From assembly GCA_018241995.1 (NCBI GenBank), contig JAFECT010000003.1, forward strand, positions 496,001 through 560,000: DNA of 64,000 nt, given 5' to 3'. Made by a program: the position numbers and the translations under genes. Every line of letters begins with the position of its first letter. The first letter of the stretch is position 1. Shown piece after piece: positions 8,768 to 18,024 of this stretch. The notes below the pieces were generated by a model. The model was not told where the DNA came from. It did not search any database and was given only the letters and a program-made list of their open reading frames with translations. The DNA is from Pseudomonadota bacterium. GTDB lineage: Bacteria; Pseudomonadota; Alphaproteobacteria; Caulobacterales; Caulobacteraceae.

Positions 8768-9391
8768 TCAGCTGTCGCCGTCGCGGATCCAGCGCATGTG
8801 CAGCGGATGTTCGTCGTGGGGGCGGCTGGCGACGGCCGCCCCGCGCAGGGCGGCGATGTCCTTGGGCTCGCAGTTGCGGTCGATGGTCAGGCCGGGGAAG
8901 GGATGGTCGGTCATGTCGGTGGTGCGCGCCTCCCCCGGCTTGAGCACACGCGGCGGTCCGCACAACACGTTCCAGGCCTCGAGCTCGACGACGCGGCCCT
9001 GAGCGTCGCGCTTCTCCACCTCGAAGCCGCCGTAGACATAGAGGTGGTCGGGCTCCTTCGGATCCTTGGACGGCTCGAATTTCATCAGCACCTGAGCCAC
9101 CGGCGGCGGGCCCTTGGTCCAGATCGCGTCGACGTCGGAGCGGTTGTGAGCCTGCGGGTCCCACAGGGTGATGTGGTCGCCCTTGACCAAGGTGGCGCCG
9201 ACGCAGACCGGCCAGTCCTTGACCGGCGCGGCGGCGTCGAATTCGCACGGTTCATTGGTCGTGGCCCAAACGCCGTCGCGGAGCTTCTCGCGCTCCGTCG
9301 AGGGCGGGAACATCGGGTCGACCGTGGTCACCATGTTGCACGCGCCCAGCAGGGCCGCGGCGGCGAGGGCGAGGAGCAAGCGGATGCGCAT
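8768..9391 (-). CDS. Lipoprotein, paralog of the upstream neighbour
   Basis: A 207-aa protein with a type II signal peptide (lipobox 'LLGAC', Cys18). It shares a domain plan with the product of the adjacent upstream gene: 'PMFPPS…LRDGVWAT…CEFD…WPVCV', a central 'HLYVYGGFEV' strand pair, 'WNVLCGPP', 'KPGEA' and a C-terminal 'MRWIRDGDS'. The upstream stop overlaps this ATG (TGATG at 9389-9393), so translation is probably coupled. No enzymatic motif is visible. A beta-rich, disulfide-bonded envelope protein is inferred. Confidence 0.72.
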   Translation of the reverse strand: MRIRLLLALAAAALLGACNMVTTVDPMFPPSTEREKLRDGVWATTNEPCEFDAAAPVKDWPVCVGATLVKGDHITLWDPQAHNRSDVDAIWTKGPPPVAQVLMKFEPSKDPKEPDHLYVYGGFEVEKRDAQGRVVELEAWNVLCGPPRVLKPGEARTTDMTDHPFPGLTIDRNCEPKDIAALRGAAVASRPHDEHPLHMRWIRDGDS

Positions 9392-10050
9392 CACTTGTCC
9401 CCGTCCCGGACCCAGCGGGCGGTCAGGTGCGGTCGGCCCCAGGCTTCGCTCGGGCCCGCGGCGCGCAGAACCGCCGCGCCGTTCGTGGGCGTGCACATGC
9501 CGGTGTCCTGGACCGCCATGCCGGGCAGGGGCTTGGCGGTGGCGTAGGCGCGGGGGTTGGGTTTTTCGCCGGGTTTGGGCGCCGGCGGTTCGGCGGGTGG
9601 CGGTCCGCACTGCACGAACCAGGCCCGCATGGCGGTGATCCGATGCTGCTCGTCGAAGTCGACGGGCTGGAAGCCCAGGTAGAAATAGAGCTCGGTCGCG
9701 CCGTCGTTCGCCTTGATGTCCCCTTCGAGCAGCGCCTTGGCCTGCATCACCAGAGGATCGCCCGCGACGATCAGATAGGGCGCGGTCTTGCTTGCGTCGG
9801 TGGGTGAGCGGATTTCGGTCCGGGTCACGATCGAGGCGTTGGCGCACTGTGGCCAGGTCGAGATCGCCGCCTTGGGGTCAAAAGCGCAGTCGCTGTCGGC
9901 CGAGGTCCACACGCCCGGCCTGAGCACCGGCGCGGCCCGCGCATCGGCGGCGGAGAACATCGGCTTTTCGGAAACCACCAGATTGCAGCCGCTCAGGGCG
10001 ACCGCCAACAGGGCGGCCACCGCCGCCAGACACACACGCGTCGACATCAT
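9391..10050 (-). CDS. Lipoprotein, first of a tandem paralogous pair
   Basis: A 219-aa protein with lipobox 'ALSGC' (Cys22). Landmarks shared with the next gene are 'KPMFSAAD…LRPGVWTSADSDCAFD', 'TWPQCA', 'ELYFYLGFQPV', 'WFVQCGPP', 'PKPGEKP' and the terminal 'ARWVRDGDK', so the pair arose by tandem duplication. A Pro-rich insert ('PPAEPPAPKPGEKPNPR') distinguishes this copy. ATG 10050 (followed by a second ATG) is chosen for GGGGGG about 7 nt upstream. Function unknown; likely membrane-anchored in the periplasm. Confidence 0.72.
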   Translation of the reverse strand: MMSTRVCLAAVAALLAVALSGCNLVVSEKPMFSAADARAAPVLRPGVWTSADSDCAFDPKAAISTWPQCANASIVTRTEIRSPTDASKTAPYLIVAGDPLVMQAKALLEGDIKANDGATELYFYLGFQPVDFDEQHRITAMRAWFVQCGPPPAEPPAPKPGEKPNPRAYATAKPLPGMAVQDTGMCTPTNGAAVLRAAGPSEAWGRPHLTARWVRDGDK

Positions 10051-10177
10051 CGTTGCGCCCCCCACAGGGTTGTCAGGCCCCTTATAGCGCAGCTCGGCGC
10101 GCCCGCAGGCGCCTGTTTGCTGCAACCTCGCGGGCCGTTGGCGGTTATTGCGCCATTCCATCGGAGTGCGAGCGGCT

Positions 10178-10408
10178 ATGGACCCTTCTCGCGGCTTTCG
10201 CAGGCTCTGCGTTTTCCTGACCCTTCTCTATTGGGGCGTGGTCGCCTGGGCGATCGCCAATCCGCCTTGGGACTATGACGGCTATCCGATGTTCGCGCCG
10301 GATGTCTTCCTGGCCCAGGCGGCGGTCATCTATGCGGTGCTGTTCGGCGTGGGCTGGACCTTCTACGGCTTCTACGGGCGCAGCTATTCGCGACGCCTGG
10401 ACGATTGA
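10178..10408 (+). CDS. Small two-helix membrane protein
   Basis: A 76-aa protein starting at ATG 10178, with two membrane segments ('LCVFLTLLYWGVVAWAIANP' and 'VFLAQAAVIYAVLFGVGWTFYGF') joined by a short aromatic loop 'PWDYDGYPMFAPD'. Both ends are basic and therefore likely cytoplasmic. No family recognised. It precedes queA by 43 nt on the same strand but is unlikely to be functionally related. Confidence 0.6.
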   Translation: MDPSRGFRRLCVFLTLLYWGVVAWAIANPPWDYDGYPMFAPDVFLAQAAVIYAVLFGVGWTFYGFYGRSYSRRLDD

Positions 10409-10451
10409 GCGCCTTCGCATCGCGGCCCTGAGCGGCTAACACGCCGCTCGC

Positions 10452-11531
10452 ATGCGCCTGTCCGATTTTGATTTCGATCTGCCCGAGGAAAACATCGCGC
10501 TCCGCCCCGCGGAGCCGCGCGACGCCGCACGACTGTTGCTGGTGAAGTCCGGCGAAGGCCTGAGCGACCTGCAGGTGAGCGACCTGCCGGGCCTGCTGCA
10601 GCCCGGCGACGCCCTGGTCTTCAACGACACCAAGGTGATCCCGGCGCGGCTGGACGGTGTGCGTCTGCGCGAGGAGACCATCGTCAGGGTCGAAGCCACG
10701 CTGCACAAGCGCCTGGCGCCCGACCGCTGGAGCGCCTTCATGCGGCCAGGCAAGCGGCTCCAGCCCGGCGATCGGGTGGTTTTCGGCGCCGAGAACGAGA
10801 CCGCCTGCGCGCTCGGCCGTGTCGAGGCAGTGATCGAGGACAAGGGCGAGGGGGGCGAGGTCACCCTGAAGTTCGAGTTCTCCGGCTCGGCGCTCGACCA
10901 GGCCATCGCCGCCCACGGGCGTATGCCGCTGCCGCCCTACATCGCGTCGAAGCGGCCTGAGGACGAGCGCGACTTCCGAGACTATCAGACCGTCTATGCG
11001 CGCAACGACGGGTCAGTGGCGGCGCCGACGGCGGGCCTGCACTTCACGCCGGACCTCCTGGCGCGGCTTCAGGCGCGCGGGGTCTCCAGCCATTTCGTGA
11101 CCCTGCACGTGGGGGCCGGCACCTTCCTGCCGGTCAAGACCGAGGACCTGTCGGAGCACCGGATGCATGCGGAATTCGGCGAGGTGTCGGCGGAGACCGC
11201 CGAGGCGCTGAATGCGGTCCGCGCGAACGGTGGGCGCATCGTCTGCGTCGGCACCACCTCGCTCAGGCTGATCGAGAGCGCGGCGCAAGAGGGCGGCGCC
11301 ATACGGCCTTTCGCGGCCGAGACGGCGATCTTCATTACGCCGGGCTATCGCTTCCGCGCGGCGGACGGGCTGATGACCAACTTCCACCTGCCCAAGTCGA
11401 CCTTGTTCATGCTGGTTTCCGCCTTCGCGGGGACCGAGGTCATGCGCGCGGCGTACGCCCACGCGATCAAGACCGGCTACCGCTTCTATTCCTATGGCGA
11501 CTCCAGCCTGCTATGGCGCGCGCCCGCTTGA
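10452..11531 (+). CDS. queA: S-adenosylmethionine:tRNA ribosyltransferase-isomerase
   Basis: A 359-aa cytosolic enzyme that transfers and isomerises the ribosyl group of SAM onto 7-aminomethyl-7-deazaguanine in tRNA, giving epoxyqueuosine. Typical QueA landmarks are visible: '[24 protein letters not shown]' (N-terminus), '[14 protein letters not shown]', 'PLPPYI', '[12 protein letters not shown]', and '[19 protein letters not shown]'. Length is as expected. tgt follows after 14 nt, forming the usual queuosine pair. Confidence 0.97.
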   Translation: MRLSDFDFDLPEENIALRPAEPRDAARLLLVKSGEGLSDLQVSDLPGLLQPGDALVFNDTKVIPARLDGVRLREETIVRVEATLHKRLAPDRWSAFMRPGKRLQPGDRVVFGAENETACALGRVEAVIEDKGEGGEVTLKFEFSGSALDQAIAAHGRMPLPPYIASKRPEDERDFRDYQTVYARNDGSVAAPTAGLHFTPDLLARLQARGVSSHFVTLHVGAGTFLPVKTEDLSEHRMHAEFGEVSAETAEALNAVRANGGRIVCVGTTSLRLIESAAQEGGAIRPFAAETAIFITPGYRFRAADGLMTNFHLPKSTLFMLVSAFAGTEVMRAAYAHAIKTGYRFYSYGDSSLLWRAPA

Positions 11532-11545
11532 GAACCCTTTAGCTG

Positions 11546-12664
11546 ATGGCCGCCTTTCCCTTCGACATCCACGCCACCGACGGCGCCGCCCGAACCGGGG
11601 TCCTCAAGACCTCTCGCGGCGATATCCGCACGCCTGCCTTCATGCCGGTGGGCACGGCCGGCACGGTGAAGGCCCTGACGGTGGATCAGGTGCGTTCCAC
11701 CGGCGCGGACATCATCCTGGGCAACACCTATCACCTGATGCTGAGGCCCGGCGCCGAGCGGGTGGGGCGCCTGGGCGGCCTGCACAAGTTCATGCGCTGG
11801 GACGGGCCGATTCTGACCGACTCCGGCGGCTTCCAGGTGATGTCCCTGTCGAAGATCTCGAAGGTGACCGAGCAGGCGGTGACCTTCCAGAGCCACATCG
11901 ACGGCTCGCGCCATGTGCTCTCGCCCGAGCGTTCCATCGAGATCCAGGCCGACCTTTTGGGCTCGGATATCGTCATGCAGCTCGACGAATGCGTGGCCTG
12001 GCCGGCGACCGAGGAAAAGGCGGCCGAGGCGCTCAGGCTGTCCGCGCGCTGGGGCAAGCGCTGCAAGGAGGCCTTCGGGACGCGCGAGACCCAGGCCCTG
12101 TTCGGCATCCAGCAGGGCTCGACCTTCGAGCATCTGAGGAAGGAGTCCTCCGAACGCCTGATCGAGATCGGCTTCGACGGCTACGCCATCGGCGGCTTGG
12201 CGGTGGGCGAGGGGCATCAGCAGATGATCGACACCCTCGACTACTGCGCGCCCATGCTTCCCGCCGACCGGCCGCGCTACCTGATGGGCGTCGGCAAACC
12301 CATCGACCTGGTCGAGGCGGTGGCGCGCGGCGTCGACATGTTCGACTGCGTCCTGCCGACCCGCTCCGGCCGTCACGGCCAGGCCTGGACCCGCTCAGGC
12401 CCGATCAATCTGAAGAACGCCCCCTTCGCCGAGGACGAGACGCCGTTGGACGCCCGCATCGACTGCCCGGCCAGCCGCGACTACTCCAAGGCCTATCTGC
12501 ACCACCTGGTGAAGGCCGACGAGATCCTGGGCCAGGTGCTGCTGTCCTGGCACAACATCGCCTTCTTCCAGCACCTCATGGGCGAGATGCGCCAGGCCAT
12601 CGCCGAGGGCCGGTTCGAGGCCTTCCGCAAGGCCTTCGCCGAGGATCAGAAATCCCGTGAATAG
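11546..12664 (+). CDS. tgt: tRNA-guanine transglycosylase
   Basis: A 372-aa cytosolic enzyme exchanging guanine-34 for preQ1 in GUN-anticodon tRNAs. Catalytic landmarks are present: '[10 protein letters not shown]' (nucleophile/general acid Asp), '[10 protein letters not shown]', 'GIQQGSTF', 'GGLAVGEG' and '[11 protein letters not shown]' with the second catalytic Asp in 'MFDCVLPT'. The C-terminal zinc site is altered: where the model Tgt has Cys-x-Cys-x2-Cys, this protein reads '[12 protein letters not shown]', keeping one of three cysteines. The His region 'YLHHL' is kept. It is cotranscribed with queA. Confidence 0.96.
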   Translation: MAAFPFDIHATDGAARTGVLKTSRGDIRTPAFMPVGTAGTVKALTVDQVRSTGADIILGNTYHLMLRPGAERVGRLGGLHKFMRWDGPILTDSGGFQVMSLSKISKVTEQAVTFQSHIDGSRHVLSPERSIEIQADLLGSDIVMQLDECVAWPATEEKAAEALRLSARWGKRCKEAFGTRETQALFGIQQGSTFEHLRKESSERLIEIGFDGYAIGGLAVGEGHQQMIDTLDYCAPMLPADRPRYLMGVGKPIDLVEAVARGVDMFDCVLPTRSGRHGQAWTRSGPINLKNAPFAEDETPLDARIDCPASRDYSKAYLHHLVKADEILGQVLLSWHNIAFFQHLMGEMRQAIAEGRFEAFRKAFAEDQKSRE

Positions 12665-12675
12665 TTTTAGCGTGT

Positions 12676-12721
12676 GAGCCTGTCCGGGCGGGAAGTGCAG
12701 AACACTTTCCCTGACAGGCTC
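12676..12721. terminator. Hairpin terminator between convergent tgt and lipoprotein gene
   Basis: Perfect 9-bp arms at 12676-12684 and 12713-12721 enclose an inner imperfect hairpin (12690-12697 with 12103-type complement at 12703-12711). No long T run follows on either side, but placement between two convergent stop codons suggests bidirectional termination. Confidence 0.5.
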
Positions 12722-13316
12722 AGCGCTTGATGCGCCGGGGCTTGGGCTTGGGCGCGGCCGGGTCGACCGGCTTGAACCAGCTGGGGGCCGCGGGCGGAGC
12801 GCAGTTCATGCGCATGCCGATGCCCTTAAGATAACCGCGGCGCTGGGTGCCGGCGCGGATGGCGGCCTGCACCGCCTGGCTGTGCTGCTCGGCGCCGGTC
12901 AGGCGGCGCACCCAGCCGCGGAAGGGGATCACGCTGCGGCTGGTGTCGCGCACCGCGTTCAAGGTCAGCTGCGAGGCCTGGTCGGCGCGCTTGTCGTTGG
13001 GATCGACCGGCTCGGGCGGCGGCGGTTCGTCCAAGTCCGGGCCCAGCGCGTCGTCGAGCGAACCGACCTCGGCCGCGATGCCCTCGCAGTGGTCCATGCG
13101 GGTCAGGTCGTAGGGGTTGGCCTCGGCGCGCAGCAGCACCGGCGGGATTTCGTGGCGGCGGACGTTGAGGTCCTCCAGCGGCGCGGTGACCGCGTCGCCA
13201 AACCCGGCGCGCACCTTGCTCGTGCCCCGGTCGACGGATTCGCGGGTGGTGCCGCAGGCGCTAAGCGCAAGCGTCAGGGCGGCGACGGAAACGAAAGCGA
13301 CTGCACGCAAAGTCAT
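12720..13316 (-). CDS. Lipoprotein of unknown function
   Basis: A 198-aa protein with a lipobox 'LALSAC' (Cys20), starting at ATG 13316. The mature sequence contains 'APLEDLNVRRHEIPPVL' and 'NPYDLTRMDHCEGIAAEVGSLDDALGPDLDEPP', then a Pro/Glu stretch, then a hydrophobic/basic helix 'VIPFRGWVRRLTGAEQHSQAV' and a C-terminal 'RRGYLKGIGMRMNCAPPA'. It looks like a lineage-conserved envelope lipoprotein; no name or enzymatic motif is recognised. The end overlaps the hairpin shared with tgt. Confidence 0.7.
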   Translation of the reverse strand: MTLRAVAFVSVAALTLALSACGTTRESVDRGTSKVRAGFGDAVTAPLEDLNVRRHEIPPVLLRAEANPYDLTRMDHCEGIAAEVGSLDDALGPDLDEPPPPEPVDPNDKRADQASQLTLNAVRDTSRSVIPFRGWVRRLTGAEQHSQAVQAAIRAGTQRRGYLKGIGMRMNCAPPAAPSWFKPVDPAAPKPKPRRIKR

Positions 13317-13454
13317 GGCTTCTCCCCATAGCGTTGCAGCACAGAAGCCGGGGCGGCGCAAATGAAAGACCTGAAATGAAGAAAGCTGCGGCAAGGCCCG
13401 AACAGGCGCTTGCCCCGCAGGGAGGGCGCCGCTAGGTTCCGCGCCGCTTCGAGA

Positions 13455-13531
13455 GAGCCCCTAGCTCAGCCGGTTAGAGCATCTGACTTTTAATCAGAGG
13501 GTCCTGGGTTCGAGTCCCAGGGGGCTCACCA
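13455..13531 (+). tRNA. tRNA-Lys (anticodon UUU)
   Basis: A complete cloverleaf: acceptor GAGCCCC (13455-13461) pairs with GGGGCTC (13521-13527); the D arm is GCTC…GAGC; the anticodon stem is TCTGA/TCAGA with loop CTTTTAA (anticodon TTT); the T arm is CTGGG TTCGAGT CCCAG. Discriminator A13528 is followed by an encoded CCA at 13529-13531. Confidence 0.97.
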
Positions 13532-13536
13532 TCGCT

Positions 13537-14334
13537 TCAGGCGCGGTGAGAGGCGGCTTCGGCCCGTCCGTAGTACCGATCATTCCCCACTTCGGTGATC
13601 TTGACGTAGCCGCGGCGCGCCATGGCCGCATCGAAGGCTTCGAGCGCGTCATCGAAGACCTCGATCTGCAGCAGGCAGTGATTGTTGGCCAGGAGCTTCT
13701 CGGCGCCGCCCAGCACTTCGGTTTCGTGGCCCTCGACGTCGATCTTCAGCGCGATGAAGGCGCCGGTCTCATCCACCAGGCTGTCCAGCGTCCGGCGCTG
13801 CACCTCCGTGCGGCCCATGCCGGCGAAGGTCTCCTCGCTCCAGACCTGGGAGACCACGCGGCTGGCGTCGCCGGCCAGGGCGAAATGGATCACGCCTTCG
13901 CCGTCGGACGCCGCGCACTGGTGCGCCTCGACCTCGCCCATCAGGCGGTTCAGGAAGAGGTTCGCGTTCAGCTGGGCGAAGGTCCTGGGATCGGCCTCGA
14001 CGGCGACCAGACGCTGAAAGGTCCCAAGCGAGCGGGCCAGGAGCGTGTAGTAGCCCCAGTGGGCGCCGACATCGACGAACACGCAGCGTTCGAAGGCGCC
14101 CGCGCGCTCTGCGATCAGCCTGGAGAAGGTCCGCCATTGCTCGGGCTCATAGGAGCCGAAGGCCAGGACGTACTTGTCGACGATGTTGTCGGTGTCGAAC
14201 AGCAGTTCATAGCCCAGGGCCTTGGACACGAAGCGTCGGCCCTTGGTGGCCTGGTAGAAGAAGGTCCAGGTATCGCGCACGCGCTTGCGAACATAGGCGT
14301 TCGCCATCAGGAACTCGGGCGCGAAGAGCGGCAT
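13537..14334 (-). CDS. FkbM-family methyltransferase
   Basis: A 265-aa SAM-dependent methyltransferase. The SAM-binding loop is 'CVFVDVGAHWGYYTLLA' (residues 84-100), followed by the acidic strand 'LVAVEADPRTFAQL'. The FkbM C-terminal signature 'FIALKIDVEGHETEVLGGAEKLL' is clear. FkbM enzymes methylate hydroxyl groups on sugars, polyketides or glycolipids; no sugar or polyketide cluster is adjacent, so the acceptor is unknown. Its stop lies 6 bp from the 3' end of tRNA-Lys. No clear ribosome site precedes ATG 14334; ATG 14307 is an alternative. Confidence 0.88.
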   Translation of the reverse strand: MPLFAPEFLMANAYVRKRVRDTWTFFYQATKGRRFVSKALGYELLFDTDNIVDKYVLAFGSYEPEQWRTFSRLIAERAGAFERCVFVDVGAHWGYYTLLARSLGTFQRLVAVEADPRTFAQLNANLFLNRLMGEVEAHQCAASDGEGVIHFALAGDASRVVSQVWSEETFAGMGRTEVQRRTLDSLVDETGAFIALKIDVEGHETEVLGGAEKLLANNHCLLQIEVFDDALEAFDAAMARRGYVKITEVGNDRYYGRAEAASHRA

Positions 14335-14397
14335 GCATCGTCTCTGGCTTCAGAGGGGATGGCCGTATCTACACCCAAGGACGCTTGAGCGAAGCCC

Positions 14398-16479
14398 TCA
14401 CTTGTCCTTAGCGGGCTCCGGGGGCGCCGCCTTGGTCGGGTCCCTGCCGGCGAAGCTGTCGGCGATGAAGGCCAGCATGCGCCGGCGGGCGTCCAGGCCA
14501 TGCCAGGGCTCGCGCGCCGGTTCGGCCATGAAGCCACGGCCGAGCGTCGCGTGGGTCTCGCGCGGGTAGGTGACCAGGGTCACGGGCGCTCCGACCTGCT
14601 TCAGGGCGCGATACATTTCCTGCGACTGGCCGAGCGGATCGGTCGGATCGTCCTCGCCCTGGATCAGCAGCATCGGCGTCTTGGCCTGGCCGACGCGGGC
14701 GAGCGGGCTCTGGCGCCAGACATCGGCGAAGTGCTCCCACGGGCGGCCATAGAACCAGCGGTCGTAGTAGGAGCTGTCCTCGGTGCCGTACTCGCTGAAC
14801 TGGTCGATCACCGGCGCGCCCGAGACCAGGGCCTTGAAGCGGTCGGTGCGGCCCTCGACAAAGCCCGCCATCTCGCCGCCGTAGCTGTAGCCCACCAGGG
14901 CCATGCGCCCGGCGTCGAGCGGATAGCGCGCCAGCATGGCGTCCACGCCGGTCATGATGTCGGTGTAGTCGCCGCCGCCCAGGTCGTTGCGGTTGGCGGC
15001 CATGAAGGCGGCGCCATAGCCGGTGCTGCCGCGTGGATTGGGCATGAACACCGCCCAGCCCTGGGCCGCGAACAGGGTGACGATGTTGTAGTAGCGGTCC
15101 TGCCAGACGCCGGTCGGGCCGCCATGGACCAGCACCACCAGGGGCGTCTTGCCGCCCGCCGCAGGCTTTGATGGCAGGTAGAGCAGGCCCTCCAGGTCCA
15201 TGCGGCCGTTCTTCCAATGCACGGTCTGGCTGGCGGTGGCGGTCCAGTCGGCGGGGACGATGGCCGGGCCATCGAGGCGTGTGGGCGCTTGTCCGAGGGC
15301 CTTGGCGAAGAACACCGAGCGCGGCTGGGTCGGCCCCGACGCCAACATAGCCCAGCCCGTCTCGGTGCGGTTGGGCTGGGCGCTCAGCACCACAGGCTGG
15401 GGGGCGTCGATCCAGCTGAAGGCGCCGTCCGCCAAGGCGATGCGGGCGAGACGCTGGCGCACCCCGTCCTGCACCAGGACTACGACGGACTTGCCGTCCT
15501 TCTCGAGCGTCATGCCCGCGCTAAGCGTGCCCTTCAGGCCGTGGGTCTGGTTGCGCGAGGCGCGGGTCGCGAAGTCGTAGGCGTAGAGGTCGTTACAGCC
15601 CGGAGGCGCCTCGTCCTGGCACTGGGCCTGGTAGATCAGGCCGTTGGTGACGAATAACGGCTCCTGGATTGACTTGGGCAGGCCCGCGACCTCGACGGGA
15701 GCGCTGCCTGTGACCGGCACGCGCCAGACGCGAGCCGCCGGGCCGGGATCGTCGTCGGCGGGGGCGGTGACGACGACCAGCTCGTCGCCCTTGGGATTGA
15801 AGCGCGCCGACAGGACTTGGTCGGGCAACGCGATCTCACGCGCCGACCCGTCGCCGAGGCTGATCAGGTAGAGGCGGCTCTTCTTGACGTCGTCGTGGCC
15901 CACACGGACGGCGTCGTCCTTCTTCTTGATCTGGCCGTCGCGCGCGGCGGTCTCGCCGTCGGCGGCGATCACGGCGATGAAGCGGTCGTCGGGCGAGACC
16001 TCGTAGCGCTGGGCCTGGGCATCGACCGCATCCTCGGCCGTCCTGCCCCAGCCTGATTGGGTCTCGCCCTTGGCGGTGCGGGCCAGGGTCAGCCCTTGAG
16101 CCTCGCCACCGGTCATCGGCAGGCGGAACAGGCGGTTGGCCTTGCCGCGCTTGGCCAGGAAGAACAGGGTCGAGCCGTCGTTGGCCCAGGCGGCGGAGCG
16201 CTCGCCGGCCTCGTTCTCACCGCCCGAAAAGGTCAGCTGCCGCGCCGCGGTCTTGCCGTCCGTCGACAGCAGCCAGACGTGGGTCTGCCCGCCCTCTGCG
16301 GTGGAGGCGGAGAACACCGCTGCGATCCGTCCGCCGTCCGGCGCCAGCACCGCCTCACGTACGTCGCGGGTGTCGCGACCCGCGACGTTCAAGGGGGCCT
16401 CGTCAGCGGCGAAGGCGCAGGTCGCGCCGCCGATCAGGAGCGCAGCCACAGCCGCGCCGAGTTTCAGCCTGCCGACCAT
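14398..16479 (-). CDS. Secreted S9-family prolyl oligopeptidase-type serine peptidase
   Basis: A 693-aa protein starting at ATG 16479, preceded by GGGGGA. It has a signal peptide ('LGAAVAALLIGGATCAFAA'). Residues ~30-420 are beta-propeller-like repeats (dipeptidyl/acylaminoacyl peptidase type), and the C-terminal alpha/beta-hydrolase domain carries nucleophile S532 in 'GYSYGG', oxyanion loop 'VVLVHGGP', probable acid in 'GEDDPTDPL' (D614) and catalytic His in 'ETHATLG' (H643). It would degrade peptides in the periplasm. The coding frame could extend upstream to 16941, but that part has no start support. Confidence 0.92.
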   Translation of the reverse strand: MVGRLKLGAAVAALLIGGATCAFAADEAPLNVAGRDTRDVREAVLAPDGGRIAAVFSASTAEGGQTHVWLLSTDGKTAARQLTFSGGENEAGERSAAWANDGSTLFFLAKRGKANRLFRLPMTGGEAQGLTLARTAKGETQSGWGRTAEDAVDAQAQRYEVSPDDRFIAVIAADGETAARDGQIKKKDDAVRVGHDDVKKSRLYLISLGDGSAREIALPDQVLSARFNPKGDELVVVTAPADDDPGPAARVWRVPVTGSAPVEVAGLPKSIQEPLFVTNGLIYQAQCQDEAPPGCNDLYAYDFATRASRNQTHGLKGTLSAGMTLEKDGKSVVVLVQDGVRQRLARIALADGAFSWIDAPQPVVLSAQPNRTETGWAMLASGPTQPRSVFFAKALGQAPTRLDGPAIVPADWTATASQTVHWKNGRMDLEGLLYLPSKPAAGGKTPLVVLVHGGPTGVWQDRYYNIVTLFAAQGWAVFMPNPRGSTGYGAAFMAANRNDLGGGDYTDIMTGVDAMLARYPLDAGRMALVGYSYGGEMAGFVEGRTDRFKALVSGAPVIDQFSEYGTEDSSYYDRWFYGRPWEHFADVWRQSPLARVGQAKTPMLLIQGEDDPTDPLGQSQEMYRALKQVGAPVTLVTYPRETHATLGRGFMAEPAREPWHGLDARRRMLAFIADSFAGRDPTKAAPPEPAKDK

Positions 16480-16586
16480 GGAATCCCCCGACGTCGCGTC
16501 CCGAGCGCGATTCCTTCCACGGCCAAGCTGGCCACGTCCAGCGGCTTTGCGGCGAACGGTTGCGTCGGCGCAGGCGGAAGGCGGCC

Positions 16587-17603
16587 TCAGCCCTTGAAGG
16601 ACTTGTCGGTGCAGACCGTGGCCTGGCGCAGGCCCGGGGTCTGCAGCCACTTCACCGCAGAAATCACATAGGCGCGGTCTCGACCGAGGATCGACAGGTG
16701 GGTGGCGCGCGGGGCCTCCATTGCCCAGCCCTGGCACGAGCGTTGGGCCGGGGCGAACTCGGCCTGGCGCCAGGTCTGTTCGCTGGCGTTTTCGGGATTG
16801 GGGCTGGCGACCACAGCCACCACCGGGATCGAAGCGGGCACGCTGGCCCCCTGTTGGCGAATCCGCCTCAAGCCGGGCACGATCTCGAACACCTCGTCGC
16901 GGGAGTGATTGAGGTGCCGGCGCGAGTTCAACGCCCGCCATTTGCGCGCGGCGGCCGTACCGGTCAGGCCCATCGCGTCGATCAGCGGGCTGGCGACGAA
17001 ACGCACCAGGCCGAGCGCGCCGCCCACGGCCGCGATGCGCGCCTCAGTCTCCTCGTCCTGCAGCTTGCCCAGCAGCAGCGGGTGGTCGACGTCGTCCACG
17101 CCCACGCCGTCGATATAGGCCAGGCCTGCCACGCGATCGGGATGCATCGCCGCATAGGTCTCGACGTAAAACGCGCCGTTGGAGTGGCCGACGAGGATCA
17201 CCGGCTTCGTCTCGCCGATCTGGTCGAGGACGCCGTCCATGCCCTTGGCGATGTTCTCCGGCGTGGGCTCATCGGTGCGGTTGGGCGACGCCGCCAGGCC
17301 AAGCCGATCGTAGGCGCAGACGCGGCCGGTCTTGGCTAGGTCCCGCATCACCGGGCTCCAGTCCGCGGATGTCCCGAAGGACCCGGCTTCCAGCACAACG
17401 GTCGGCCCTGCGCCGGGCGCGCCGCGGCAGTCGACATAGGGCTTGGTCGGACGCGGCCCGAGCCGCAGCCCAGGCCGCGGACTGGTGGAGGCGCAGCCCG
17501 CCAATGCGGCCAGAGCGAGGGCCGCGACAACGAGCGTCGCCGCACGGCGCGCGGCAGGCGCCGGGGCGGAAGGTCTCGGCGCTGGCGCTCGCTCTAGGCT
17601 CAT
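16587..17603 (-). CDS. Lipid-anchored alpha/beta hydrolase
   Basis: A 338-aa protein from ATG 17603 (upstream GTG 17639 or ATG 17633 are possible). A long N-region precedes a lipobox 'AALAGC' (Cys37). The hydrolase domain has nucleophile S141 in 'LVGHSNGAF', 'CAYDRLGLAASP' after strand 4, and a C-terminal 'ATHLSILG' likely holding the catalytic His. Four extra Cys (e.g. 'YVDCRG', 'SCQGW', 'VCTDK') suggest disulfides in the periplasm. Substrate unknown: an esterase/lipase-like role is inferred only from fold. Confidence 0.85.
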   Translation of the reverse strand: MSLERAPAPRPSAPAPAARRAATLVVAALALAALAGCASTSPRPGLRLGPRPTKPYVDCRGAPGAGPTVVLEAGSFGTSADWSPVMRDLAKTGRVCAYDRLGLAASPNRTDEPTPENIAKGMDGVLDQIGETKPVILVGHSNGAFYVETYAAMHPDRVAGLAYIDGVGVDDVDHPLLLGKLQDEETEARIAAVGGALGLVRFVASPLIDAMGLTGTAAARKWRALNSRRHLNHSRDEVFEIVPGLRRIRQQGASVPASIPVVAVVASPNPENASEQTWRQAEFAPAQRSCQGWAMEAPRATHLSILGRDRAYVISAVKWLQTPGLRQATVCTDKSFKG

Positions 17604-17681
17604 GGATCGCTGCAGGTCCCCCGCTCTGGACATAGTCACGCTTGCACAGCGAACAAGCGTGGGCGGCGAACGTGGCCCGAC

Positions 17682-17900
17682 TTAGGCCTTCGGCGGGGTC
17701 TTGCCGCGGAATTCGCAGGCGTAGTTGGCCGCCTCGTTGGCGTTGTGGGCGCCCGGGATCGGGGTCAGCATGCCGCCACGCGCTTTGCAGGACTCTGAGA
17801 TGCGGTTGTAGTCGGCGTTGTTGTCGGCGCTCGGGGACGGATTGGAGGCGCATCCGGCCACGAGGGTCAGGGTGGCGAGGAGGGCGAGGCTGGCGCGCAT
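17682..17900 (-). CDS. Small lipoprotein
   Basis: A 72-aa protein with signal peptide and lipobox 'TLVAGC' (Cys17). The mature 56 residues contain two Cys ('ESCKARGG', 'NYACEFRG') and the segment 'RISESCKARGGMLTPIPGA', reminiscent of short envelope proteins whose Cys pair forms a disulfide. No function known. It lies upstream of the hydrolase gene on the same strand. Confidence 0.65.
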   Translation of the reverse strand: MRASLALLATLTLVAGCASNPSPSADNNADYNRISESCKARGGMLTPIPGAHNANEAANYACEFRGKTPPKA

Positions 17901-18024
17901 CGTGATTTCTCCGTTTTGGCCGACGACAACTCGCGAACGGCCGCGCTGGTTCGCGCAGGCCTGACGGTCTCGGCGGCGGTGAGGATTCACCCGGCGCCGG
18001 TCGAAGTCCAGAGGGCGAATCGGA

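Noticed and set aside
13455-14334. Possible integration site at tRNA-Lys
   Set aside because: A gene abuts the tRNA 3' end, but there is no integrase, no direct repeat of the tRNA 3' end and no change in composition.
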